A stretch of DNA of 64,000 nt from Gordonia araii NBRC 100433 (GTDB taxonomy: Bacteria > Actinomycetota > Actinomycetes > Mycobacteriales > Mycobacteriaceae). Position 1 is the first letter of the stretch, and the number at the start of each line of letters is the position of its first letter. Shown here one piece after another: positions 24,803 through 33,454 of this stretch. Below the pieces are notes generated by a model. That model was not told the origin of the DNA, searched no databases, and saw nothing but the letters and a program-made list of their open reading frames with translations. The stretch is from the NCBI RefSeq assembly GCF_000241265.1, contig NZ_BAEE01000056.1, positions 124,001-188,000 of the forward strand. Reading direction: 5' to 3'. The position numbers were made by a program, and so were the translations under genes.

Positions 24803-27226
24803 ATGAGTGCTGAGGAACTGCTGCGCGGACTGAACCCACAGCAACGCGAGGCGGTGGTGCACACCGGATCTCCGTTGCTGATCGTCGCCGGCGCGGGATC
24901 GGGGAAGACCGCGGTGCTGACGCGGCGCATCGCCTACCTGCTGGCCGAGCGCGACGTGCACCCCGGCCAGATCCTCGCCATCACGTTCACCAACAAGGCG
25001 GCGGCCGAGATGCGCGAGCGCGTCGTCGGCCTGGTCGGCGGTGCCGGCCGGGCCATGTGGGTGTCGACTTTCCACTCCATGTGCGTGCGGATGCTGCGCG
25101 CCCAGTCCGGGCTGCTCGGCGAGACGATGAACTCCAACTTCTCCATCTACGACGCCGACGACTCCCGCCGGCTGCTGGGGATGATCATCCGCGACCTGGA
25201 ACTGGATCCCAAGAAGTACTCGGCGCGCGGTCTCGCCGTCGCCATCTCGAACTTCAAGAACGAACTGGTCGGCCCCGAGGACGCCAAGCCGGCCGACGCG
25301 GCGGACGACTCCGCCGACGTGGTCGTCGCCCAGGTGTACGACCTCTACCAGCGCAGGCTGCGCGCGGCCAACGCGTTCGACTTCGACGACCTGATCGGCG
25401 AGACGGTGGCGCTGCTGCAGCGGCATCCGGAGGTCGCACAGTATTACCGGCGTCGGTTCCGGCACATTCTCGTCGACGAGTACCAGGACACCAACCACGC
25501 CCAGTACGTCCTGATCCGCGAGCTGACCGGCGATGACGAGGGGGCCGATCCGCCGCCGGCCGAGCTGTGCGTCGTCGGTGACGCCGACCAGTCCATCTAC
25601 GCCTTCCGCGGTGCGACGATCCGCAACATCGAAGAGTTCGAGCGGGATTTCCCGAAGGCGCACGCCATCCTGCTCGAGCAGAATTACCGGTCGACGCAGA
25701 CCATCCTGTCCGCGGCGAACGCGGTGATCGCGCAGAACCCCAACCGGCGGCCGAAGCGGCTGTGGACCGATTCGGGGGACGGCGACCCGATCGTCGGCTA
25801 CGTCGCCGATTCCGATCGCGACGAGGCGACGTTCATCGCCGGCGAGATCGATTCGCTGACCGACTATTCCATCGGCGGGTCGTCGAGCCGGGCGTATTCC
25901 GACATCGCCGTCTTCTATCGCACCAATACCGGGTCACGATCGCTGGAGGAGGTGTTCGTCCGGCACGGTATCCCCTACAAGGTCGTCGGCGGCACCAAAT
26001 TCTACGAGCGCAAGGAGGTGCGCGACGTCATCGCCTACCTGCGCACCGTCGCCAACCCGGACGACACCGTCAGTCTGCGCCGCATCCTCAACACACCGCG
26101 CCGCGGCATCGGCGACCGGGCCGAGGCGTGCGTCGCGGTACACGCCGAGAACCGGGGAATCAGCTTCTATCAAGCGTTGCTGGACGCCACGCAGGGTTCG
26201 GTACCGCTGCTGAACACCCGCGCGGTCAACCAGATCGGCGGCTTCGTCGATCTGATCGAAGGGCTGCGCCGCGAGTTCCTGGCGACCTTCGGGTCGGGCG
26301 AGGATGCCGACGCGATCACCCTGGACGCGACCGCGGAGGGTGCCGACGTCGGCGAACTCGTCGAGGCGATCGTCGACCGCACCGGGTACCGCGCCGAGCT
26401 GGAGGCGTCCCGCGATCCGCAGGACGGCGCCCGCCTGGACAACCTGAACGAGCTGGTCGCCGTCGCCCGCGACTTCAGCGCGACCGCGGCCGAGGAGGCG
26501 GCCGTCGCGCCGGTGGCCGATGACGGGCCAGCGGTCGGCGCGCAGGACGAGGGCGAACCCGAGCCCGGCTCGCTGGCGGCGTTCCTCGAACGTGTCTCGC
26601 TGGTCGCCGACGCCGATCAGGTGCCCGATTCCGAGGCGGGCGTCGTCACGCTGATGACCCTGCACACCGCGAAGGGGCTGGAGTTCCCGGTCGTGTTCGT
26701 CACCGGTTGGGAGGACGGGCATTTTCCGCACATGCGCTCGCTCGGCGATCCGGTCGAGCTCAGCGAGGAGCGGCGGCTGGCCTACGTCGGCATCACCAGG
26801 GCCAAGGAGCGGCTGTATCTGACGCGCGCGCTGGCCCGCGCGTCGTGGGGTCAGCCCGTGTCCAACCCGGAGTCGCGGTTTCTCGCCGAGATCCCTGGGC
26901 ACCTGATCGACTGGCGGCGCACCGAGCCGAAACGCTCGGCGTCACGGCACCGCGCGTCGGGCGCGTTCGGGTTCGACTCGGGCGGCGGCGGGTTCGACCC
27001 GTACCGGTCGCGCGGACGCGACTCGTACGGCGAGCCGACGCGCGGGCGCAACCGCCGCGAGAACTACGACATCGGCGACCGGATGAACCACCCCAAGTAC
27101 GGGCTGGGCAAAGCAGTCGGCAAGGAGGGCAGCGGCCCGACCGAGCGGATCACCTTCGACTTCGGCGGCAGCGTCGGCCGGATGACGTTCATGACGCTCG
27201 GCGGGCTGCCTGGCGAGAAGCTGTAG
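24803..27226 (+). CDS. pcrA: ATP-dependent DNA helicase PcrA/UvrD1
   Basis: An 807-residue superfamily 1A 3'-5' helicase for nucleotide-excision and mismatch-type repair and for removing RecA filaments. Motifs in order: Q-motif N-P-Q-Q-R-E-A (11-17), Walker A A-G-A-G-S-G-K-T (29-36), Ia T-F-T-N-K-A-A-A-E-M, Walker B V-D-E-Y-Q-D-T near residue 229, Q-S-I-Y-A-F-R-G-A, Q-N-Y-R-S, V-T-L-M-T-L-H-T-A-K-G-L-E-F and V-G-I-T-R-A-K-E-R-L. The C-terminal RNA-polymerase/UvrB-interaction Tudor-like domain is present (Y-D-I-G-D-R-M-N-H-P-K-Y-G-L-G). An acidic linker of about 35 residues sits near 570-605. It matches Rv0949 in position. Confidence 0.96.
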   Translation: MSAEELLRGLNPQQREAVVHTGSPLLIVAGAGSGKTAVLTRRIAYLLAERDVHPGQILAITFTNKAAAEMRERVVGLVGGAGRAMWVSTFHSMCVRMLRAQSGLLGETMNSNFSIYDADDSRRLLGMIIRDLELDPKKYSARGLAVAISNFKNELVGPEDAKPADAADDSADVVVAQVYDLYQRRLRAANAFDFDDLIGETVALLQRHPEVAQYYRRRFRHILVDEYQDTNHAQYVLIRELTGDDEGADPPPAELCVVGDADQSIYAFRGATIRNIEEFERDFPKAHAILLEQNYRSTQTILSAANAVIAQNPNRRPKRLWTDSGDGDPIVGYVADSDRDEATFIAGEIDSLTDYSIGGSSSRAYSDIAVFYRTNTGSRSLEEVFVRHGIPYKVVGGTKFYERKEVRDVIAYLRTVANPDDTVSLRRILNTPRRGIGDRAEACVAVHAENRGISFYQALLDATQGSVPLLNTRAVNQIGGFVDLIEGLRREFLATFGSGEDADAITLDATAEGADVGELVEAIVDRTGYRAELEASRDPQDGARLDNLNELVAVARDFSATAAEEAAVAPVADDGPAVGAQDEGEPEPGSLAAFLERVSLVADADQVPDSEAGVVTLMTLHTAKGLEFPVVFVTGWEDGHFPHMRSLGDPVELSEERRLAYVGITRAKERLYLTRALARASWGQPVSNPESRFLAEIPGHLIDWRRTEPKRSASRHRASGAFGFDSGGGGFDPYRSRGRDSYGEPTRGRNRRENYDIGDRMNHPKYGLGKAVGKEGSGPTERITFDFGGSVGRMTFMTLGGLPGEKL

Positions 27227-27256
27227 CCGCCGCGCGCCTGCGCAAACCCGACATTA

Positions 27257-27297
27257 AGCGACATACCCGACACGGAAACCGTGTCGGGTATGTCGCT
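27257..27297. terminator. Bidirectional terminator between pcrA and the M23 peptidase gene
   Basis: A perfect 19-bp stem (27257-27275 with 27279-27297) closes on an AAA loop. An outer imperfect stem is possible between CGCAAACCC at 27241-27249 and GGGGTTTTGCG at 27304-27314. It serves two convergent genes. Confidence 0.9.
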
Positions 27298-27317
27298 AAG
27301 TGCGGGGTTTTGCGGAT

Positions 27318-28403
27318 CTAGCCGGTGTAGCCGGACATCCGCACGCCGTGCTGGGCGAGCCAGGGCATCGGATCGATCTTGGTCGAGCCGTTCTTCCAGA
27401 CCTCGAAGTGCACGTGCGGGCCGAAGGAGAAGCCCTCGTTGCCGACCAGGGCGATGACGTCGCCGGCGGTGACGTGCTGGCCCTTCTGGACGAGGACGCC
27501 CGACGAGGACATGTGGCCGTACATGGTGACGGTGCCATCGGCCGCCTGGACCTGAACCCAGTTGCCGTAGCCCGACGCGGGACCCGCGGCGATCACGACG
27601 CCGTCGTGGACCGCGTGGATCGGGGTGCCGAGCGGAGCGGCGAGGTCGAGACCGCCGTGGAAGGAGCCCCAGCGGGGACCGAAGGCGGAGGTGAACGAGT
27701 ACACGCCCATCGGAATGGGGGAGGTGTACATCGGGCGGCGCTTGAGGTTCTCCCGCGCGGCCTCGGCGGCGGCGAGGGCCTTGCCCTTCTCCAGGCCGCG
27801 GGTGTACGCGCTCATGTCGGTGTCGGTCGTCCCGGCGACGACGCCCGGCCCCTGGTCGGGGGTCCCGTCGGCGGCGGTCGCCGTGGTCGAGGACTTGTCC
27901 GCCGAGGTCGCTTGGGCCGCGGCGGCGACAGCGGCACCCGCGGCGAGGGCGACGAGCGCGGCCCGGCCGCCCTTGAGCGTGGTCGGGGGTGCGCTGATGC
28001 GGTGCTTGCCGCTCTTGCGCGCCGGACGAGTCGTCGTGCGCTTGATCGGCAGTTCGTCGATCTCGCCCGATTCGACGAGGTCGGTGGGCTGCGAAGGCGT
28101 GAGGGTGGTGGAGGGGTTCGCGGCCTCGCGGCGGAACTCGCTCTCCGGGATGGCGATGTCCTGGGTGATCTCGGAAGTCGTGACGGCGTCCGAATCAAGG
28201 CTTCGGCCACTGCGTACGGTGCCCGTCCAGCTCGGTCGGTCGAGCGTCAGATCGTCCAGGTCATCGTCGAATTCACTGGGGAAAACGGTGGTAGCGCGAG
28301 AGGCGACGACTGCCGAAGCGTCGACTGGGGTGACGAAGCGACGCCCTGCGTGCTCGATAACCCCGTTCCGTTCGTGGGCCACTGATCCCTGCCTAACTGC
28401 CAT
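27318..28403 (-). CDS. M23-family metallopeptidase (Rv0950c-like)
   Basis: A 361-residue envelope protein with a LytM/M23 endopeptidase domain at the C-terminus. Zinc ligands appear in H-G-G-L-D-L-A (His and Asp near residues 250-254) and in G-P-H-V-H-F-E-V-W (H-x-H near 327-329), so the domain looks active against peptidoglycan cross-bridges. Residues 150-170 form a hydrophobic, Ala-rich membrane segment after a basic stretch (K-S-G-K-H-R-I-S), and the first 145 residues are a disordered Thr/Ser/Arg-rich cytoplasmic tail. The ATG at 28403 is used; a GTG at 28409 would add two residues. Position matches Rv0950c. Confidence 0.87.
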   Translation of the reverse strand: MAVRQGSVAHERNGVIEHAGRRFVTPVDASAVVASRATTVFPSEFDDDLDDLTLDRPSWTGTVRSGRSLDSDAVTTSEITQDIAIPESEFRREAANPSTTLTPSQPTDLVESGEIDELPIKRTTTRPARKSGKHRISAPPTTLKGGRAALVALAAGAAVAAAAQATSADKSSTTATAADGTPDQGPGVVAGTTDTDMSAYTRGLEKGKALAAAEAARENLKRRPMYTSPIPMGVYSFTSAFGPRWGSFHGGLDLAAPLGTPIHAVHDGVVIAAGPASGYGNWVQVQAADGTVTMYGHMSSSGVLVQKGQHVTAGDVIALVGNEGFSFGPHVHFEVWKNGSTKIDPMPWLAQHGVRMSGYTG

Positions 28404-28417
28404 ATTCACACGGTCTT

Positions 28418-28434
28418 CGTAATCATTTCGTGAC
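28418..28434 (-). promoter_or_regulatory. Candidate MtrA-type direct repeat upstream of the M23 gene
   Basis: The minus strand reads GTCACGAAATGATTACG, two GTNACG/ATTACG half-sites 11 nt apart, 15-31 nt ahead of the start codon. MtrA of mycolata binds spaced GTNAC-type repeats at cell-wall hydrolase genes. This is a by-eye match only. Confidence 0.25.
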
Positions 28435-28667
28435 TTGGCACCTCAACGAAGGTATCGGAGTCGATGCGTCAAGTCCAACGAACCGCCAGATTTGTTGGAA
28501 GTCAGTGACAAGTTCCACAGTTGGGCCCGAGCCCGGCGCCGGTCCCACGACTGTCCTATCGTGCCTGTTGGGGAGCCGGGCGAATGACCCGTCCGGCCGG
28601 GGATTAAAGTCCGAGTATCGCCCGCGTCACATCCAGAAGGCGGGCGCACACAGAAATGGTGAGCCGA

Positions 28668-29831
28668 ATGGATCTCTTCGAATACCAGGCGAAGGAATTG
28701 TTCGCCAAGCACGGGGTTCCCACCACACCGGGACGGGTGACCGACAGTGCTGCCGACGCACGAGCCATTGCCGAGGAGATCGGCAAGCCCGTGATGATCA
28801 AGGCGCAGGTCAAGACCGGCGGTCGTGGCAAGGCCGGCGGCGTCAAGTTGGCGCCGACCCCCGACGACGCGCAAACCCACGCCGAGAACATCCTCGGCCT
28901 CGACATCAAGGGCCACATCGTCAAGAAGCTCCTGGTCGCCGAGGCCAGCGACATCGCCGAGGAGTACTACATCTCCTTCCTGCTCGATCGCGCCAACCGC
29001 ACCTACCTGGCCATGTGCTCGGTCGAAGGCGGAATGGAGATCGAGGAGGTCGCCGCGACCAAGCCCGACCGCCTCGCCCGCGTCGCGGTCGACGCCGTGA
29101 AGGGCGTCGACCTCGCGACGGCCCGCTCGATCGCCGAGCAGGGCCATCTGCCCGCCGAAGTCCTCGACGCCGCCGCCGTCACGATCCAGAAGCTGTGGGA
29201 GGTCTTCGTCGCCGAGGACGCCCTGCTGGTCGAGGTGAACCCGCTGGTCCGTACTCCCGACGACCAGATCCTGGCGCTCGACGGCAAGGTCACGCTCGAC
29301 GGGAACGCCGATTTCCGCCAGCCGGGTCACGTCGAGTTCGAGGATCGCGACGCGACCGATCCGCTCGAACTCAAGGCCAAGGAGCACGACCTCAACTACG
29401 TCAAGCTCGACGGCGAGGTCGGCGTGATCGGCAACGGTGCCGGACTGGTGATGTCCACCCTCGACGTCGTCGCCTACGCCGGTGAGAACCACGGCGGCGT
29501 GAAGCCCGCGAACTTCCTCGACATCGGCGGCGGCGCCTCGGCCGAGGTGATGGCCGCCGGACTCGACGTCATCCTCGGCGACGAGCAGGTCAAGAGCGTC
29601 TTCGTCAACGTCTTCGGCGGCATCACCGCCTGCGACGCGGTCGCCAACGGCATCGTCGGCGCGCTGAACACCCTGGGCGACACCGCGAGCAAGCCGCTCG
29701 TCGTCCGCCTCGACGGCAACAAGGTCGACGAGGGCCGCAAGATCCTGGCCGACGCCAACCACCCGTTGGTGACCCTGGCCGAAACCATGGACGACGGCGC
29801 CGACAAGGCCGCCGAACTGGCGAGCAAGTAA
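28668..29831 (+). CDS. sucC: Succinyl-CoA synthetase (ADP-forming) subunit beta
   Basis: A 387-residue ATP-grasp protein forming the beta subunit of succinate-CoA ligase in the TCA cycle. It opens [12 protein letters not shown], has the nucleotide-binding [16 protein letters not shown], the metal site V-E-V-N-P-L-V-R-T, and the C-terminal [10 protein letters not shown]. The second in-frame ATG (28668) is preferred to 28656 because homologues start M-D-L-F-E and GGTGAG lies just upstream. The 264 nt to the divergent M23 gene hold a long leader with no other gene. It forms an operon with sucD. Confidence 0.96.
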   Translation: MDLFEYQAKELFAKHGVPTTPGRVTDSAADARAIAEEIGKPVMIKAQVKTGGRGKAGGVKLAPTPDDAQTHAENILGLDIKGHIVKKLLVAEASDIAEEYYISFLLDRANRTYLAMCSVEGGMEIEEVAATKPDRLARVAVDAVKGVDLATARSIAEQGHLPAEVLDAAAVTIQKLWEVFVAEDALLVEVNPLVRTPDDQILALDGKVTLDGNADFRQPGHVEFEDRDATDPLELKAKEHDLNYVKLDGEVGVIGNGAGLVMSTLDVVAYAGENHGGVKPANFLDIGGGASAEVMAAGLDVILGDEQVKSVFVNVFGGITACDAVANGIVGALNTLGDTASKPLVVRLDGNKVDEGRKILADANHPLVTLAETMDDGADKAAELASK

Positions 29832-29845
29832 GGGGCGCGCAGAAC

Positions 29846-30751
29846 ATGTCGATCTATCTGAACAAGAACAACAAGGTCATCGTCCAGGGCATCACCGGCG
29901 GTGAGGGAACCAAGCACACCGCACTCATGCTCAAGGCCGGCACCAACGTCGTCGGCGGCGTCAACGCGCGCAAGGCCGGCACCACGGTCAGCCACGTCGA
30001 CGCCGACGGCAACGCCGTCGAACTACCGGTGTTCGCCACCGTCGCCGAGGCGATCGAGAAGACCGGCGCCGACACCTCCATCGCCTTCGTGCCGCCGGCC
30101 TTCTCCAAGGACGCGCTCATCGAGGCCATCGACGCGGAGATCCCGCTGCTGGTGGTCATCACCGAGGGCATCCCGGTGCAGGACAGCGCCTACGTGTGGG
30201 CCTACAACGTCGATAAGGGCGAGAAGACTCGCATCATCGGCCCGAACTGCCCGGGCATCATCACGCCCGGCGAGTCGCTGGTCGGGATCACGCCGAACAA
30301 CATCACCGGCAAGGGGCCGATCGGCCTGGTGTCCAAGTCGGGCACGCTGACCTACCAGATGATGTACGAGCTGCGCGACCTCGGATTCTCCACCGCCATC
30401 GGCATCGGCGGCGACCCGGTCATCGGCACCACCCACATCGACGCCATCGAGGCCTTCGAGAAGGACCCGGAGACCAAGCTGATCGTCATGATCGGCGAGA
30501 TCGGCGGCGACGCCGAGGAGCGGGCGGCCGACTACATCAAGGCCAACGTCACCAAGCCGGTCGTCGGCTACGTCGCCGGGTTCACCGCGCCCGAGGGCAA
30601 GACGATGGGCCACGCCGGTGCGATCGTGTCCGGCAGCTCGGGCACCGCGCAGGCGAAGAAGGAAGCGCTCGAAGCGGCCGGGGTCAAGGTCGGCAAGACG
30701 CCGAGTGAGACCGCGCAGCTGGCCCGCGAACTCTTCGAGAACCTGGCCTGA
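29846..30751 (+). CDS. sucD: Succinyl-CoA synthetase subunit alpha
   Basis: A 301-residue CoA-binding subunit. The CoA Rossmann motif is [12 protein letters not shown] (residues about 14-25), and the phosphorylated histidine is His256 in [20 protein letters not shown] and the E-I-G-G-D-A-E-E hinge are present. AGGGG lies about 9 nt before the ATG, 14 nt after the sucC stop. It is the last gene of the block matching Rv0949-Rv0952; a strong terminator follows. Confidence 0.96.
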   Translation: MSIYLNKNNKVIVQGITGGEGTKHTALMLKAGTNVVGGVNARKAGTTVSHVDADGNAVELPVFATVAEAIEKTGADTSIAFVPPAFSKDALIEAIDAEIPLLVVITEGIPVQDSAYVWAYNVDKGEKTRIIGPNCPGIITPGESLVGITPNNITGKGPIGLVSKSGTLTYQMMYELRDLGFSTAIGIGGDPVIGTTHIDAIEAFEKDPETKLIVMIGEIGGDAEERAADYIKANVTKPVVGYVAGFTAPEGKTMGHAGAIVSGSSGTAQAKKEALEAAGVKVGKTPSETAQLARELFENLA

Positions 30752-30785
30752 TACCCGGGCCCCGCGCCCAAACCCAGCAGATCGC

Positions 30786-30826
30786 GTCTTACCCCGCACC
30801 GAAACGGTGCGGGGTAAGACCTTTTT
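30786..30826 (+). terminator. Intrinsic terminator after sucD
   Basis: A perfect 16-bp stem (30786-30801 with 30805-30820), an AAA loop and a CTTTTT tail. An outer stem pairs AAACCC-GCAG (30770-30780) with CTGC-GGGTTT (30827-30837), the same outer arms as the terminator at 27257. Confidence 0.93.
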
Positions 30827-30853
30827 CTGCAGGGTTTGCCGGTGAACCGCCAC

Positions 30854-30859
30854 TACGAT
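30854..30859 (+). promoter_or_regulatory. -10 box for the nonapeptide-repeat gene
   Basis: TACGAT, 6 nt before the GTG at 30866; leaderless arrangement. Confidence 0.45.
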
Positions 30860-30865
30860 GACCGG

Positions 30866-31656
30866 GTGTCCGACGTTTCAGTGCCGCGGGTTGTCGACGG
30901 CGAGGTAGTCGCTCAGCGCACCGCCGAGAGGTCGGTGTGGTCGGGCCCGCTCGGGCTTCCCGGCCGGGTGGCAGGTGGAGCGGTACGAGCCGTGTCGCGC
31001 GTCCCCGTCGTCGGGCGTGCCGTCGATGCCTCGGTCGGCCTCGCGGTCACCGCGGCACAGGATGCCCTGACCGTCACGCGCGACACCGCGGCCGCGATCG
31101 CCCGGGAAGCGGTGTCGATCCTCACCACCGAGACCGACCTGACCGGGTTGATCGAGAGCATCGACCTCGACCGCCTCCTCGGCGGGATCGACCTCGACCG
31201 GGTACTGCGCCGCATCGACGTCAACGCGCTGGTCGAGGGGGTCTCGACGTGGACGCAGTGGTGCGGCGGGTGGATCTGAACCGTGCGCTGGCCGGCGTCG
31301 ACATCGAGGAACTGCTGGCCCGCATCGACCTCGATGCGCTGGTGGCCCGGCTGGACATCGACGCGATCGTCGACCGGATCGACCTCGACCGCGCGGTCGG
31401 CCGGATGGATCTCGACCGCGTCGTGCATTCGATCGATCTGGTCGCGCTGGCCAACGAGGTCATCGACGGGGTGGACCTCCCCGAGATCATCCGGGCGGCG
31501 AGCACGTCGGTGACGGCAGATGTGATGACTGACGTCCGAAGCAGCGGTGAGCGCGCCGACGACGCCGTCGCGAACGCGATCGGCCGGTTGCTGCGGCGCA
31601 AAGCCGCCGTCGATACCGTCGCGCCGGACGGACCGGAGAGCGGCGGCGATGTCTGA
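30866..31656 (+). pseudogene. Nonapeptide-repeat protein with an internal frameshift
   Basis: From the GTG at 30866 the frame encodes a short N-terminus, an Ala/Val-rich amphipathic stretch, then nine-residue repeats of the form I-D-L-D-R-L-L-G-G. At a run of five G (31237-31241) this frame leaves the repeat and stops at 31279. The repeat continues at once in another frame (G-L-D-V-D-A-V-V-R-R, V-D-L-N-R-A-L-A-G, V-D-I-E-E-L-L-A-R and so on) up to TGA at 31656. About eleven units are seen in total. Keeping exact nine-residue spacing would need three G instead of five, so a 2-nt insertion fits best; six G would also restore the frame. Mutation, sequencing error and ribosomal slippage are all possible. 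Similar repeats precede RDD-family proteins in other actinobacteria, and the RDD gene here starts 8 nt before this stop. Function unknown. Confidence 0.7.
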
Positions 31657-32089
31657 GCACCGCGAGTCCGACGCCGACCGCCCGGCCGGGATCGTCAGCC
31701 GCGGCATCGCGGCGCTCGTCGACACGGCCGTCGTCGTGGCGATCCTGGTCGCCGTCTACCTGGGCATCGTGTTGTTCCGGCTGGCGGTGCAGGTGCGCGA
31801 GTTCGCCTTCCCGGCCGTCCACGTCGCGTTCACCACGACGGGCTTTATCGTCGTCGCGATTCTGTATCTCTGCGCGTGCTGGGCGGTCTCGGGGCGCACG
31901 GCGGGATCGGCGGTGATGGGTCTGCGCGTCACCGGTCACGACGGTGCGCAGATCAGCGCTCCGGTCGCGCTGGCGAGGGCGGTGATCAGCGTCTTGTTCG
32001 CCATCGGTTTGGCCTACTCGGCGATCGACGCCCGCCGCCGATCGGTCGCCGACGTCGTGCTGCGCACCCGCGTCGTCTATTCGCGGTGA
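31649..32089 (+). CDS. RDD-family membrane protein
   Basis: A 146-residue protein with three hydrophobic helices (residues about 20-45, 58-80 and 105-125). The RDD signature residues are the Arg in I-V-S-R-G-I-A-A-L-V-D-T near residue 19, the T-A-G-S-A-V-M-G-L-R-V motif and the terminal D-A-R-R-R-S-V-A-D-V-V-L-R-T-R-V-V-Y. Some RDD proteins are Na+/H+ antiporters; most are of unknown role. It overlaps the end of the nonapeptide-repeat frame by 8 nt, so the two were probably translated together and may form one membrane complex (inference). Confidence 0.87.
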   Translation: MSEHRESDADRPAGIVSRGIAALVDTAVVVAILVAVYLGIVLFRLAVQVREFAFPAVHVAFTTTGFIVVAILYLCACWAVSGRTAGSAVMGLRVTGHDGAQISAPVALARAVISVLFAIGLAYSAIDARRRSVADVVLRTRVVYSR

Positions 32090-32153
32090 GCGCCGTATCG
32101 GCGGCGGTGCCGGGCCGCGGGGGGGCGGGTCGGAACGGTGGGAGAGTGGAGTC

Positions 32154-32777
32154 ATGACCGAACTGCTGCCACTGGATCCCGATCAACTGCTGACGACGAC
32201 GAGGTCGGTGCGCAAACGGCTCGACCTGAATCGCCCGGTGTCCCTCGACATCATCCGCGAAGCACTCGACGTGGCGCTGCAGGCACCCAGCGGAAGCAAC
32301 AGTCAGGGCTGGCACTGGATCGTCATCGACGACGCCGAGAAGAAGCGCCGGATCGCCGACCTGTACCGGAAGTCCTTCGCGCCGTACATCGCCGCACAGG
32401 GCGAGCGCGACGAGACCGGGAAGCGCGTCGCGTCGAGCGCCAGCTATCTCGCCGAGGTGCTCGAGCGGGTTCCGGTGTTCGTCATCGGCGCCATCCACGT
32501 CGGGAAGAAGGGCCTGCCGGAAGGCAACCAGGCGGGCGTCTGGGGCTCGCTGCTACCCGCGGCGTGGAGCCTGCAACTGGCGCTGCGCGCCCGCGGTCTC
32601 GGTTCGGCCTGGACGACGCTGCACCTGGTCTACGAGCGGGAGGTCGCCGAGATCCTCGGTATCCCCGACGGCATCGCCCAGGGTGTCCTGTTGCCGGTCG
32701 CGTACTACACCGGAACGGACTTCAAACCGGCACCGCGCCGGCCGATCGACGAGGTGCTGCACATCAACGAATGGTGA
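32154..32777 (+). CDS. Nitroreductase-family protein
   Basis: A 207-residue FMN-binding nitroreductase-fold enzyme. It has T-T-R-S-V-R-K-R-L at residues 15-23 (FMN phosphate contacts), A-P-S-G-S-N-S-Q-G-W-H-W near 42-53, and V-W-G-S-L-L-P-A-A-W-S-L-Q-L-A-L-R-A-R-G-L-G-S-A-W near residue 125. The C-terminus L-P-V-A-Y-Y-T-G-T-D-F-K-P-A-P-R is typical of small single-domain members. It probably acts as an NAD(P)H:quinone, nitro or enone reductase; substrate unknown. GGGAGAG precedes the ATG. The M. tuberculosis locus has a different oxidoreductase (Rv0953c) near this point. Confidence 0.87.
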   Translation: MTELLPLDPDQLLTTTRSVRKRLDLNRPVSLDIIREALDVALQAPSGSNSQGWHWIVIDDAEKKRRIADLYRKSFAPYIAAQGERDETGKRVASSASYLAEVLERVPVFVIGAIHVGKKGLPEGNQAGVWGSLLPAAWSLQLALRARGLGSAWTTLHLVYEREVAEILGIPDGIAQGVLLPVAYYTGTDFKPAPRRPIDEVLHINEW

Positions 32778-32785
32778 CGCGGACC

Positions 32786-32791
32786 TACGAT
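32786..32791 (+). promoter_or_regulatory. -10 box for the TetR gene at 32798
   Basis: TACGAT, 6 nt before the ATG at 32798; leaderless arrangement. Confidence 0.5.
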
Positions 32792-32797
32792 GAGTCC

Positions 32798-33427
32798 ATG
32801 CCGGATTCACCGTCGGAGGCTCCGATCACCTCGCGCGGCCGTGCGAAAGCGGCGCGGCGCGCCGAGATTCTCGCCGCCGCGGCCCGGTTGATGGCGAAAA
32901 GCGGCTTCACCGGTGTCCGTCTCGAGGACATCGGGGCCGCGGTCGGCATCAGCGGGCCGGCCATGTACCGGCATTTCGAGTCCAAGTCCGCCCTGCTCGA
33001 CGAAATGCTGGTCGATATCAGCGAACGCCTGCTCTCGGGCGGGGAAGCGGCCATCGCCGAGGGCGGCACCGGCATCGACATACTGCGCCGGCTCATCGAT
33101 TTCCACATCGACGTGCTGGTCACCAAACCCGACCTCATCACCGTGCAGGACCGGGACCTGTCCTCGCTGACCTCCGAGGCGAATCACCGGGTCCGCCTGC
33201 TCCAGCGGCGCTATGTCGAGCGGTGGGTCGACGTCGTTCTCGACTGCGCGGCCGTCGGCGAACTCCCAGACGTCAGCCGGGACGAGGCCCGGGTCCGCGT
33301 CCACGCGATGTTCGGCCTGCTCAATTCGTCGCCGATGCTGCCGGCGTTCCCGGCGGCGCAGTTGCGCCGGCTGCTGACCGCGATGGCCCTCGCCGCGCTC
33401 GGGGCGCGGACCGACGCGGACGGCTGA
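32798..33427 (+). CDS. TetR-family transcriptional regulator (candidate BkaR-like)
   Basis: A 209-residue TetR protein. Its HTH spans residues about 18-62: A-E-I-L-A-A-A-A-R-L-M-A-K-S-G-F-T-G-V-R-L-E-D-I-G-A-A-V-G-I-S-G-P-A-M-Y-R-H-F. The C-terminal domain contains D-F-H-I-D-V-L-V-T-K-P-D-L-I-T-V-Q-D-R-D-L, shared with regulators of acyl-CoA catabolism. In M. tuberculosis the accD1/accA1 leucine cluster is accompanied by the TetR regulator BkaR (Rv2506). By proximity this protein may bind the palindrome ahead of accD (37191-37210); the link is inference. It is convergent with the oxidoreductase gene. Confidence 0.85.
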   Translation: MPDSPSEAPITSRGRAKAARRAEILAAAARLMAKSGFTGVRLEDIGAAVGISGPAMYRHFESKSALLDEMLVDISERLLSGGEAAIAEGGTGIDILRRLIDFHIDVLVTKPDLITVQDRDLSSLTSEANHRVRLLQRRYVERWVDVVLDCAAVGELPDVSRDEARVRVHAMFGLLNSSPMLPAFPAAQLRRLLTAMALAALGARTDADG

Positions 33428-33454
33428 ACTCCCGCCTGCAAGTGTGAGACCGGG

